Source: an uncultured Clostridia bacterium
Lineage (GTDB): Bacteria; Bacillota; Clostridia; TANB77; CAG-508
DNA length: 5,769 nucleotides
Assembly: GCA_944393275.1 (NCBI GenBank)
Contig: CALXZQ010000068.1
Coordinates: forward strand, 1-5,769
Direction: 5' to 3'
The position numbers were made by a program, and so were the translations under genes. The notes beneath the pieces were generated by a model that saw nothing but the letters and a program-made list of their open reading frames with translations, had not been told where the DNA came from and did not search any database. This document shows positions 1 through 5,495 of the stretch, in pieces. Positions within the stretch are counted from its first letter, which is position 1. Each line of letters begins with the position of its first letter.

Positions 1-123
1 GATGTACCGCTTCTTTTTCTTCATTTTATACCCATTATATTCTAATATTTTAGCTAGTTCTTTGAATCGAATTCCATTAGGCCTTCTTTTCATCTTTACT
101 ATCAGTTTGTCAATATCTGACAT
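1..123 (-). CDS. hicA: HicA-family mRNA interferase toxin, N-terminal 41 codons (cut by window edge)
   Basis: HicA toxins are small double-stranded-RNA-binding-fold ribonucleases that cleave mRNA and are held in check by a HicB antitoxin, usually encoded next door. The visible part starts MSDIDKLIVKMKRRP, followed by NGIRFKEL and ILEYNGYKM. This is the usual HicA opening: a first helix, the P-x-x-[IV]-R-F-x-E-[LV] turn, then the L-x-x-x-G-[YF] strand. The ATG at 123 is chosen because AAGGAGG (131-137) lies seven bases upstream and an earlier in-phase ATG is followed at once by a stop. In many family members the residues after G-Y run to a Gly-Ser-His carrying the catalytic histidine; here they read KKKKRYI before the sequence ends. 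The protein may be a variant, or the motif may be offset past the edge. HicB, if present, would lie left of the window. The family call is fairly firm; activity cannot be judged. Confidence 0.72.
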   Translation of the reverse strand, partial: MSDIDKLIVKMKRRPNGIRFKELAKILEYNGYKMKKKKRYI

Positions 124-191
124 TTACATTCCTCCTTATGCAGGTCTCCACCTAAAAGTTATCCTTTCTAAGTTGAATGTTTTGTCTTTAT

Positions 192-212
192 TATAGTATC
201 CTATATAGTATC
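192..212 (-). repeat. 9-bp tandem repeat inside the hicA promoter (candidate operator)
   Basis: The 9-mer GATACTATA (minus strand) occurs twice, at 212-204 and 200-192, separated by three bases, giving a 12-base pitch. The pair fills the spacer and covers the -10 element. Toxin-antitoxin operons are normally autoregulated by the antitoxin or the toxin-antitoxin complex binding repeats over the promoter, so this is a reasonable operator candidate. That role is inferred from position only. Confidence 0.45.
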
Positions 213-221
213 ATTTGTCAA
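193..221 (-). promoter_or_regulatory. Sigma-A-type promoter of the hicA gene
   Basis: On the minus strand a perfect -35 TTGACA (221-216) is followed by a 17-base spacer and TACTAT (198-193). An overlapping TATAAT at 195-190 would have a 20-base spacer. Transcription would start near 183-187, about 60 bases before the ATG at 123. Nothing upstream belongs to the same transcript, because the neighbouring HAD operon ends in a terminator at 275-310. Confidence 0.75.
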
Positions 222-274
222 TATATTTTCTAATTTTTCGTTACTTATGTTACATTAAAATGTTGTATATGACA

Positions 275-310
275 AAAAGTTTATTAGATAAATTTGTCTA
301 ATAAACTTTT
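275..310 (-). terminator. Hairpin terminator of the Ham1-like/HAD operon
   Basis: A perfect 14-bp inverted repeat (275-288 with 297-310, loop of 8) lies 14 bases past the stop of the HAD gene. On the minus strand the stem AAAAGTTTATTAGA / TCTAATAAACTTTT runs into five Ts. The stem has only two G-C pairs, so it is thermodynamically modest, though such stems are common in very AT-rich genomes. Ts also follow the stem on the plus strand, so it could work in both directions. Confidence 0.75.
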
Positions 311-324
311 ACTTCAAGCTCATA

Positions 325-1047
325 TCAATTTAATATTTCTAGTATTTCATCAAATGTATTAAAATTATAATCGGTTAATTTATTTATTTCTTCTCTATTT
401 GGATCAGAATATTTATCATATATAGTAGCTACTTCTACTCCTGAGTTTTTAGCAGCCTTCACTCCTATTAGTGAATCCTCTATTATTAAACATTCACTTG
501 GTTCTACTTTAAAGTGTTCCATTACTTTGTAATGTACTTCTGGATTTGGTTTTTTATTTTCTACATTTTCTTTTGTTAGTATTATCTCAAATATTTCATC
601 TAATTTAGCTTTATTTCTTATATTTTTGTTATAATTCACATATGCATCTATTTGTCTATTCCCTGTCGTTGTTGCTAAAGCTAACCTATATCCTAATTCT
701 TTTAATTTAATTAATACTTTATCAGCATTTAATTTATATTCCACTATATTTTTTAAATACTCATCTGATATTTTCCATCTTAAATTTAATATCTCACTTG
801 GAGACATTTTCAGATTAAACTTTTCTTTTAAAGAGTTGCAATAGTCTAAATAAATATTGTTTGATTTAGCTTTAGCTAAGGCAGTATCTCTCATTTGATG
901 TATATTTTCTATGTCTACTGGTATTTCAGATAATCTATTTATTAATGTCTTATCGACTTCATTCCAAGTACCAATTGTATCTATAAGCGTTCCATCAAGA
1001 TCAAATATTATTACTTTTTTATTATCAAAGGGATTTTTACTATTCAT
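325..1047 (-). CDS. HAD-superfamily phosphatase (subfamily IA, beta-phosphoglucomutase-like)
   Basis: This is a cytoplasmic Mg2+-dependent hydrolase of 240 residues. All four HAD motifs are present. Motif I is FDLDGT (15-20), with nucleophile D16 and acid/base D18. Motif II is the threonine run TTTGN (126-130). Motif III is the lysine in KKPNPE (165-170). Motif IV is IIEDSLIGVKAA (188-199), with metal ligands E190 and D191. Residues from about 21 to 115 form a helical C1 cap, which sets substrate choice and places it with the phosphoglycolate phosphatase, beta-phosphoglucomutase and nucleotidase group; the substrate cannot be read from sequence. The start at 1047 has an AGGAG (1056-1060) eight bases upstream. 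The gene begins 17 bases after the Ham1-like gene, so the two are almost certainly co-transcribed. This suggests, by inference only, that it may dephosphorylate the monophosphate released by that enzyme. A sugar-phosphate phosphatase is the main alternative. Confidence 0.9.
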   Translation of the reverse strand: MNSKNPFDNKKVIIFDLDGTLIDTIGTWNEVDKTLINRLSEIPVDIENIHQMRDTALAKAKSNNIYLDYCNSLKEKFNLKMSPSEILNLRWKISDEYLKNIVEYKLNADKVLIKLKELGYRLALATTTGNRQIDAYVNYNKNIRNKAKLDEIFEIILTKENVENKKPNPEVHYKVMEHFKVEPSECLIIEDSLIGVKAAKNSGVEVATIYDKYSDPNREEINKLTDYNFNTFDEILEILN

Positions 1048-1064
1048 TTTATGATCTCCTCATA

Positions 1065-1667
1065 TTATTTATCTAAACTATTAATAATAAATTCTATAAC
1101 TGCATCATTATTATTAACTTCTTTTGAAGATTTTTTCTCTTCCTCTGTTAATTCTAACCAATACTTGTTATTTTCTGGCATAACAGATAATGAATCTAAT
1201 GGATATCCTGGAAGTCTTTTATCACAAGGTTTATCCATAAGATAAAAATCACTCTTGCTCCAACTGAATTGTTTTGTTTCTTTTCCATTATAGAATATCA
1301 TTCCATATACCCATTTAGCTGTTAGTTTGCCTCCATATTCTTTCGCTAAATTTGTATAATATTCTATCATTTCTTCATCGTTTAATACTTTACCATTTAT
1401 TCTTCTTACATGTGTTCCTGGTTGTTTATCTTCTGGCAATTCTTTTATAAATAAATTATTATCCATACCAATTGCTGGTATTTTAGTTGCATCATAATAA
1501 GCCTTTGCCTTTATATATGCATTCTCAATTGCATTTTTGCCATTTTCATCTATATCTAATTTAAAATCTAAATCTTTAATTGTGATTAATTCTATTCCTC
1601 TTTTTTCTAGTTCTTCTTTATATTTTCCTACTTTTGCAGGATTTGTTGTTGCAAATAATACTTTCAT
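1065..1667 (-). CDS. Divergent Ham1/RdgB-like nucleoside triphosphate pyrophosphatase
   Basis: This 200-residue protein has the Ham1/ITPase layout. FATTNPAKVGKYKEEL (5-20) gives the phosphate-binding T-x-N-x-x-K. IENAYIKA (47-54) carries the conserved metal-ligand glutamate E48. The PAIGMDNNL segment (64-72) matches the place of the usual P-A-[IL]-A-D-D-S-G-L, and QPGTHVRR (82-89) the A-P-G-x-x-S-A-R. LELTEEEKK (171-179) matches the L-[ST]-x-E-E-K before the C-terminal signature. Classical members hydrolyse dITP, ITP and XTP to monophosphate plus pyrophosphate, cleaning the nucleotide pool. Several hallmarks are changed here: the first Asp of D-D-S-G is Met68, S-G is N-N, and the C-terminal S-H-R is absent (SSKEVNNN, 180-187). 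The fold is clear but the substrate may differ. The start at 1667 has AAGGAG (1677-1682) nine bases upstream. It is first in an operon with the HAD phosphatase; I could not identify a convincing promoter. Confidence 0.8.
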   Translation of the reverse strand: MKVLFATTNPAKVGKYKEELEKRGIELITIKDLDFKLDIDENGKNAIENAYIKAKAYYDATKIPAIGMDNNLFIKELPEDKQPGTHVRRINGKVLNDEEMIEYYTNLAKEYGGKLTAKWVYGMIFYNGKETKQFSWSKSDFYLMDKPCDKRLPGYPLDSLSVMPENNKYWLELTEEEKKSSKEVNNNDAVIEFIINSLDK

Positions 1668-1897
1668 TCTTTACTTCTCCTTATACAATTTCTTTTATTT
1701 TTAATTAATCTTGGATTATTTTCCTCTTTAAAAAAATTCTTTCTATTCTAAATTACCTTTTATCTTATAGATTCCAAGTTCAAAATAATATTTTACACAT
1801 AGTATTCTATTGTAACCTTACAATTTTAGTCATTTTATCATAAAATCTTTAAGTTTTAAATCATTTTATATCTGATTTTAAAATATTTTAAATTAGA

Positions 1898-1926
1898 TTG
1901 AGATTTATGTATAATTATGTTATATT
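1898..1926 (+). promoter_or_regulatory. Promoter of the HD-GYP gene
   Basis: TTGAGA (1898-1903), a 17-base spacer and TATATT (1921-1926) match the sigma-A consensus at five of six positions in each box. Transcription would start near 1933, about 23 bases before the ATG. A second overlapping candidate is TTTAAA (1887-1892), 17 bases, TATAAT (1910-1915), with a perfect -10 but a weak -35. A/T tracts upstream (1876-1893) could act as an UP element. Confidence 0.6.
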
Positions 1927-1955
1927 ATTTTTAAACTATTACAAAGGAGAAAAAT

Positions 1956-2846
1956 ATGCCAGAAGTAAAATTCGATTTTTATGATCCTGCGGTTATTAAA
2001 TCATATAATTTAGACTCCACCTTAAGATATCAATTAAATATGTTAGATACTTTAGATGTTTTTACAAGAAAACACTGTGAGAATGTTGCAAATGTAACTT
2101 GTAGAATTTGTGAATATCTACATTTAAGAAAAAGTTTTACAGTATATTGTACTACTTGTGCTTTTCTTCACGATATTGGCAAAGCTTTTATTCCTCCTGC
2201 AATTTTACAAAAACCGGGAAGATTAACAGATGAAGAGTATGAAATAATGAAAACGCATACTACAATAGGTTACAAAATGTGTATGCAAGATTTAAAACTA
2301 AGACCATATGCTATAGGTCCTAAATGTCACCACGAAGCCTTAAATGGTTCTGGTTATCCTGATGGTCTTAAAGGTCGCGAAATTCCTCTAGAAGCTCAAA
2401 TAATAAAAGTCGCTGATGAATATGATGCAATTGTTAGTAAAAGGCAATATAAATCACATGTTGGAATTACTGATACATTAAAGATTTTAATTGAAAATGC
2501 TAAAGAAGGAAAAAATAATCCTAGGATTGTAAAAGCATTAATTAAAGTTGTTATTGATGATACTATATATGAAATATATTGTACAAATGGGTACCTAGAT
2601 TACTTAAAAAATAACTTAAAACGTTTATCTCAGATTAAAGAATATTACGATAAGATGCTTGAGGCTAGAACAGAGAAAAAGAAAAATTATTATCATGAAG
2701 GAATGAAAATGCTCTATGATAAGGGAGAAAATGATGAAAACTTCCTTGAAATTTTAGATGAATATACTGAAGCACTTAAGCTTAGAACTGGTATGATAGA
2801 TAATTTAAATAAAGAATTAAAACAAATAAAAAGATTAAGGGTGTAA
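1956..2846 (+). CDS. Stand-alone HD-GYP domain cyclic-di-GMP phosphodiesterase
   Basis: HD-GYP proteins are metal-dependent phosphodiesterases that linearise or fully degrade cyclic-di-GMP, a second messenger for motility, biofilm and sporulation. In this 296-residue protein the full signature is intact: H40; HDIGK (72-76), with metal ligands H72 and D73 and lysine K76; HTTIG (101-105); HHE (125-127); GSGYPDGL (131-138), which is the GYP loop; IPLEAQII (143-150); and VADEYDA (152-158), with D154. The N-terminal 30 residues are too short for a sensor or receiver domain and no membrane segment is visible. From about 215 to the end the protein is charged and helical, possibly coiled coil. Two CxxC pairs (C49/C52 and C65/C68) lie on the helices flanking the active site, which is unusual. 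AAAGGAG (1943-1949) precedes the ATG by six bases. It is a single-gene unit, convergent with the ABC importer. Activity on cyclic-di-GMP rather than cGAMP is inferred from family. Confidence 0.93.
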   Translation: MPEVKFDFYDPAVIKSYNLDSTLRYQLNMLDTLDVFTRKHCENVANVTCRICEYLHLRKSFTVYCTTCAFLHDIGKAFIPPAILQKPGRLTDEEYEIMKTHTTIGYKMCMQDLKLRPYAIGPKCHHEALNGSGYPDGLKGREIPLEAQIIKVADEYDAIVSKRQYKSHVGITDTLKILIENAKEGKNNPRIVKALIKVVIDDTIYEIYCTNGYLDYLKNNLKRLSQIKEYYDKMLEARTEKKKNYYHEGMKMLYDKGENDENFLEILDEYTEALKLRTGMIDNLNKELKQIKRLRV

Positions 2847-2895
2847 AAAATGTGAAACAGATATGAAGTTAATTTCAGATTTGTTTCACATTTTT
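2846..2895. terminator. Bidirectional terminator between HD-GYP gene and ABC importer operon
   Basis: A perfect 14-bp inverted repeat (2846-2859 with 2882-2895) begins in the last base of the HD-GYP stop codon and ends 15 bases short of the ATPase stop on the other strand. Inside it the pairing goes on: a G-T wobble, two pairs, one mismatch and four pairs (TGAA/TTCA), closing on a six-base loop (2868-2873). The plus strand ends in five Ts and the minus strand in six Ts, so one hairpin can end both converging transcripts. Confidence 0.88.
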
Positions 2896-2910
2896 ATTAG
2901 TTCAACTATT

Positions 2911-3648
2911 TTATATATTTATAAATCTTTCTAAGAAATTTTTAGTTTCTTCTTTCTTAGGATTTTTAAAAATTTCATCTGGTGTTCCTTCTTCACATAT
3001 AATTCCATTGTTCATATATACAACATGGTTTGAAACATCCCTTGCAAAAGCCATTTCATGAGTAACAATTATCATAGTAAATCCTTCTTTTGCTAAGTTC
3101 TTAATTACATTTAAAACTTCTCCTACCATTTGTGGGTCTAATGCGGAAGTTGGCTCATCAAATAAAAGCACATCTGGTTTCATTGCCAATGCTCTAGCTA
3201 TTGCAACACGTTGTTTTTGTCCTCCTGATAATTGCCTTGGTCTCGCATTAATATATGGTAACATTCCTACTTTTTCTAAATAATAAAGACTTTCTTTTTT
3301 AGCTTGCTCTTTATCTTCTTTCAAAACCTTTGTTAAGCCTATTGTACAATTTTTTAAAACATTCATATTTTCAAATAAATTAAAATTTTGAAATACCATA
3401 CCCACTTTTGCTCGATAACTAGATATGTTTTTCATTTCAAGAACATTTTGATTTTTATATAATATTTCTCCTTCAAAAGGTGTTTCTAATAAATTAATAC
3501 ATCTAAGTAGTGTTGATTTTCCTGAACCAGATGATCCAATTATACAAGTAACATCTCCTTTTTTTACTGAAAAATTAATATCTTTTAACACTTCATTATT
3601 TCCATAGCTTTTTCTTAGATGTTTTATTTCAATCATTTTTTCTTGCAT
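2911..3648 (-). CDS. Polar amino acid ABC importer, ATPase subunit (GlnQ family; likely lysine)
   Basis: This is the cytoplasmic ATPase that drives a polar amino acid uptake importer. At 245 residues it is the usual length. It shows Walker A GSSGSGKST (38-46), the Q-loop glutamine Q87 in MVFQNFNLF, signature LSGGQ (140-144), Walker B LLFDEP (161-166) with catalytic E165, D-loop SALD (168-171) and the H-loop histidine H197 in VTHEM. No long C-terminal regulatory domain follows. The start codon overlaps the permease stop by one base (TAATG), and AAGGAGG (3656-3662) sits inside the last permease codons, seven bases upstream. This favours the first Met over a second one four codons later and indicates translational coupling. 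It is the last gene of the riboswitch-controlled operon. The family is certain; lysine specificity rests on the leader and not on this subunit. Confidence 0.95.
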   Translation of the reverse strand: MQEKMIEIKHLRKSYGNNEVLKDINFSVKKGDVTCIIGSSGSGKSTLLRCINLLETPFEGEILYKNQNVLEMKNISSYRAKVGMVFQNFNLFENMNVLKNCTIGLTKVLKEDKEQAKKESLYYLEKVGMLPYINARPRQLSGGQKQRVAIARALAMKPDVLLFDEPTSALDPQMVGEVLNVIKNLAKEGFTMIIVTHEMAFARDVSNHVVYMNNGIICEEGTPDEIFKNPKKEETKNFLERFINI

Positions 3649-4442
3649 TATACTACCTCCTTTTTAGGATACTTTAACATTCCACTGGTATAAGCTAAAG
3701 TATCTGTTGTAGAAAGAGAATAATCTTTAGGTCCATTTAACTTACTTTCTATGATTCTAAGTAGCTTTGAGAAGAATACTGTCATACATAAGTACATAAC
3801 CATAGTTATAGTGTATGTTTCAAATACCGTATAATATGCTCCTGATACAGTTTTTGAAACAAAGAATAATTCAACAACACCAATGCAAGAAAGAACACAA
3901 GTGTCTTTAATATTTATAATTAGGTTATTACCTATTTGTGGCATAATGTTTCTTATAGCTTGTGGTATTATGACATATACCATAGTTTGAACATGTGTCA
4001 TACCAATAGCTTTTGCTCCTTCTGTTTGACCTTCTGAGATAGATAAAATACCACCTCTCACTGTTTCTGCCATATATGCTCCTGTATTTATTGATACTAT
4101 AAAATACGCTGCCACCCACATATCCATATGTATGTTAAACAAGATTGCAGATCCATAAAATATAAACATTGCTTGAACCATCATAGGTGTACCACGAAAT
4201 ACCTCCACATAAACTGTTAATATAATATTTATAATTCTTAGAAATATTCTTTTAAAGATATTATCGCTTTTATTAATAGGAGTTGCTTGGATAACTCCAA
4301 CTACAAATCCAATTAAACATCCAATAATTGTTCCTACTAATGCAATGATTAATGTTGTTCCTGCTCCTTTTAATAGGTTTTCTCCATATTTTTCTATTAT
4401 AAATGCTATTCTTCCTAAAAAATCATCTGGTAATGCTTTCAT
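3648..4442 (-). CDS. Polar amino acid ABC importer, permease subunit (HisM/GlnP family; likely lysine)
   Basis: This inner-membrane subunit forms the translocation channel, probably as a homodimer because only one permease gene is present. It has 264 residues with roughly five hydrophobic segments, the clearest at about 28-52, 88-103, 107-123, 182-196 and 207-225. GAGTTLIIALVGT (26-38) and EVFRGTPMMVQ (80-90) are family hallmarks. The EAA loop that docks on the ATPase runs from about 137 to 161, with EGAKAIGMT (141-149) and IIPQA (158-162). A polar tail of about 28 residues follows the last membrane segment, and its final codons carry the ATPase ribosome binding site. AAAGGAG (4449-4455) lies six bases before the start, and the gene begins 22 bases after the binding-protein gene. 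Family assignment is firm; the lysine substrate is inferred from the riboswitch. Confidence 0.95.
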   Translation of the reverse strand: MKALPDDFLGRIAFIIEKYGENLLKGAGTTLIIALVGTIIGCLIGFVVGVIQATPINKSDNIFKRIFLRIINIILTVYVEVFRGTPMMVQAMFIFYGSAILFNIHMDMWVAAYFIVSINTGAYMAETVRGGILSISEGQTEGAKAIGMTHVQTMVYVIIPQAIRNIMPQIGNNLIINIKDTCVLSCIGVVELFFVSKTVSGAYYTVFETYTITMVMYLCMTVFFSKLLRIIESKLNGPKDYSLSTTDTLAYTSGMLKYPKKEVV

Positions 4443-4464
4443 AATTTTCTCCTTTAGTCTCAGA

Positions 4465-5310
4465 TTATTCTGATAATGGCTGAACTTTTATTGCTTCATC
4501 CATCATATTTTCGAAATCTTCAGCAGTATAATTTTTTAATACATTATTAATTTTTTCTAATAATTCGCTATTTCCTTTTTTTACAGAAATTCCTATATTA
4601 ATTTCTTCATCTGATACCTCAAAATTATCTTCTGAACCTGTAAAATCTAATAGTTTCATATTAGGATATACTTGCAAAGCTGCCATTGCTGTTGGCATAT
4701 CTGTTACAACTAAATCAACTGTTTTAGAATTTAATGCAACTAGCATATTTGGTGCTGTATCCATTGCAGGTAAAATATCTGCGTTTTTTATTTGTGGTAG
4801 GCAAGTATCATACCAACAAGTATTAATTTGTGAAGTACATTTTGCACCTTCTAAATCTGATAATCCCTTTGCATCAGCATATTCACTATCAGCATTTGTA
4901 AGAGTTACTATTGATGCATAATAGTATGGTGTACTAAAATCAACTGTTTCTAATCTTTCTGATGTAATAGATTGACCTGCTATTACACAATCTACAGTAT
5001 TTGCTTCTAAAGCTACTGGTAGACTATCCCAGTCTATTTGATAAATTTCTAGATCGCAGTTAAGTTCTTCTGCTATTCTTTTAGCCATCATAACATCATA
5101 ACCATATGCATAATTAACTCCTCCTTTTATTGGAACAGCTCCATTAGAATCATCTGGTTGTGACCAGTTATATGGTGCATATGCACACTCCATTCCTACA
5201 CGTAACACTTGTCTTTGGTTTTCTTCTGGATTATTGCCAAAAGCCACAACTACTATTATTGCTACTATTACTAATACTATGGCAATTCCTACTACTACTT
5301 TTTTACTCAT
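4465..5310 (-). CDS. Extracytoplasmic amino acid-binding protein of ABC importer (SBP family 3; likely lysine)
   Basis: This protein captures the substrate outside the membrane and delivers it to the permease. It has 281 residues. The N-terminus has two lysines and then an unbroken hydrophobic stretch (about 5-24), a signal or signal-anchor. The mature domain begins near 35 with VLRVGMECAYAPYNW (35-49), followed by YGYDVMMAKRIAEEL (69-83) and the family signature SITSERLETVDFSTPYY (114-130). R119 matches the arginine that holds the ligand carboxylate, and D204 in VVTDMPTA the aspartate that holds its amino group. There is no lipobox cysteine after the hydrophobic stretch, so the protein is either anchored by its N-terminal helix or released; most Gram-positive binding proteins are lipoproteins. 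Six cysteines lie in the mature part (42, 85, 108, 158, 165, 170). AAAGGAGG (5319-5326) lies eight bases before the ATG. It is the first gene after a lysine riboswitch and its terminator, which is the reason to propose lysine. Confidence 0.93.
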   Translation of the reverse strand: MSKKVVVGIAIVLVIVAIIVVVAFGNNPEENQRQVLRVGMECAYAPYNWSQPDDSNGAVPIKGGVNYAYGYDVMMAKRIAEELNCDLEIYQIDWDSLPVALEANTVDCVIAGQSITSERLETVDFSTPYYYASIVTLTNADSEYADAKGLSDLEGAKCTSQINTCWYDTCLPQIKNADILPAMDTAPNMLVALNSKTVDLVVTDMPTAMAALQVYPNMKLLDFTGSEDNFEVSDEEINIGISVKKGNSELLEKINNVLKNYTAEDFENMMDEAIKVQPLSE

Positions 5311-5367
5311 AAAAATATCCTCCTTTATTATTTTTGATATTTTGTTTTCTCTCGGCTTTCTATATAC

Positions 5368-5410
5368 AAAAAAACCATATATGTATACTCAGATAGACAT
5401 ATATGGTTTT
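5368..5410 (-). terminator. Riboswitch-controlled intrinsic terminator in the importer leader
   Basis: On the minus strand a perfect 14-bp stem (5410-5397 with 5384-5371, AAAACCATATATGT / ACATATATGGTTTT, loop of 12) ends in a run of seven Ts (5374-5368). It lies after the aptamer and 57 bases before the binding-protein ATG. Since it stands between the promoter and the genes, it must be conditional. It is the natural expression platform of the lysine riboswitch: lysine bound, terminator formed, operon off. I did not find a strong competing antiterminator by eye. Confidence 0.85.
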
Positions 5411-5425
5411 CATCTCTTAAATTCA

Positions 5426-5495
5426 AACATAAATCTAATTATAGCTTAAGAATCCAAACATATTTGTTTAGATTTTAAACTACAACATAAATCTA
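5426..5495 (-). repeat. 12-base direct repeat in the riboswitch expression platform
   Basis: TAGATTTATGTT (minus strand) occurs exactly at 5495-5484 and 5437-5426, with 58-base spacing. Between them lies a segment AAATCTAAACA (5475-5465) whose first bases are complementary to TAGATTT in either copy. The repeats thus offer alternative pairing partners between aptamer and terminator. In such AT-rich sequence chance is possible; a switching role is inferred. Confidence 0.4.
5451..5474 (-). promoter_or_regulatory. Hairpin between the lysine aptamer and the terminator
   Basis: In the minus-strand RNA, AAUCUAAACA (5474-5465) pairs with UGUUUGGAUU (5460-5451) across a four-base loop. This gives ten continuous pairs, including one G-U wobble. 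The wobble is a pair only in the minus-strand RNA (it would be A-C on the other strand), which fits the direction of the leader transcript. It may be an antiterminator part or a pause hairpin; the role is not known. Confidence 0.45.

Noticed and set aside
2..196. Plus-strand open frame of 64 codons
   Set aside because: It has no ribosome binding site in view, is low-complexity hydrophobic, and lies opposite the hicA start and promoter, which explain the sequence far better.
1051..1245. Plus-strand open frame opposite the Ham1-like gene
   Set aside because: It is antisense to a conserved coding frame, has no recognisable domain and no ribosome binding site; a shadow.
1683..1800. Candidate promoters for the Ham1-like/HAD operon
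   Set aside because: TAAAAT, TATTAT and TAGAAT boxes exist on the minus strand, but none has a -35 with acceptable match at 16-18 bases; naming one would be a guess.
1832..1889. AT-only palindromes such as ATTTTA-TCA-TAAAAT and AAAATATTTT
   Set aside because: Expected by chance at this base composition and with no T-run terminator arrangement linked to a gene end.
3928..4119. Minus-strand open frame inside the permease gene in another frame
   Set aside because: The permease frame here contains the EAA loop; the alternative product is rich in Tyr, Arg and Ser with no family features.
2911..4442. Naming the importer genes as glutamine transport genes by family resemblance
   Set aside because: The lysine riboswitch points to another substrate, and family resemblance alone does not separate polar amino acids.
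5234..5449. Plus-strand open frame of 71 codons across the binding-protein start and leader
   Set aside because: It is antisense to a signal sequence, a ribosome binding site and the riboswitch terminator; threonine and isoleucine repeats are reverse reading of the hydrophobic signal codons.
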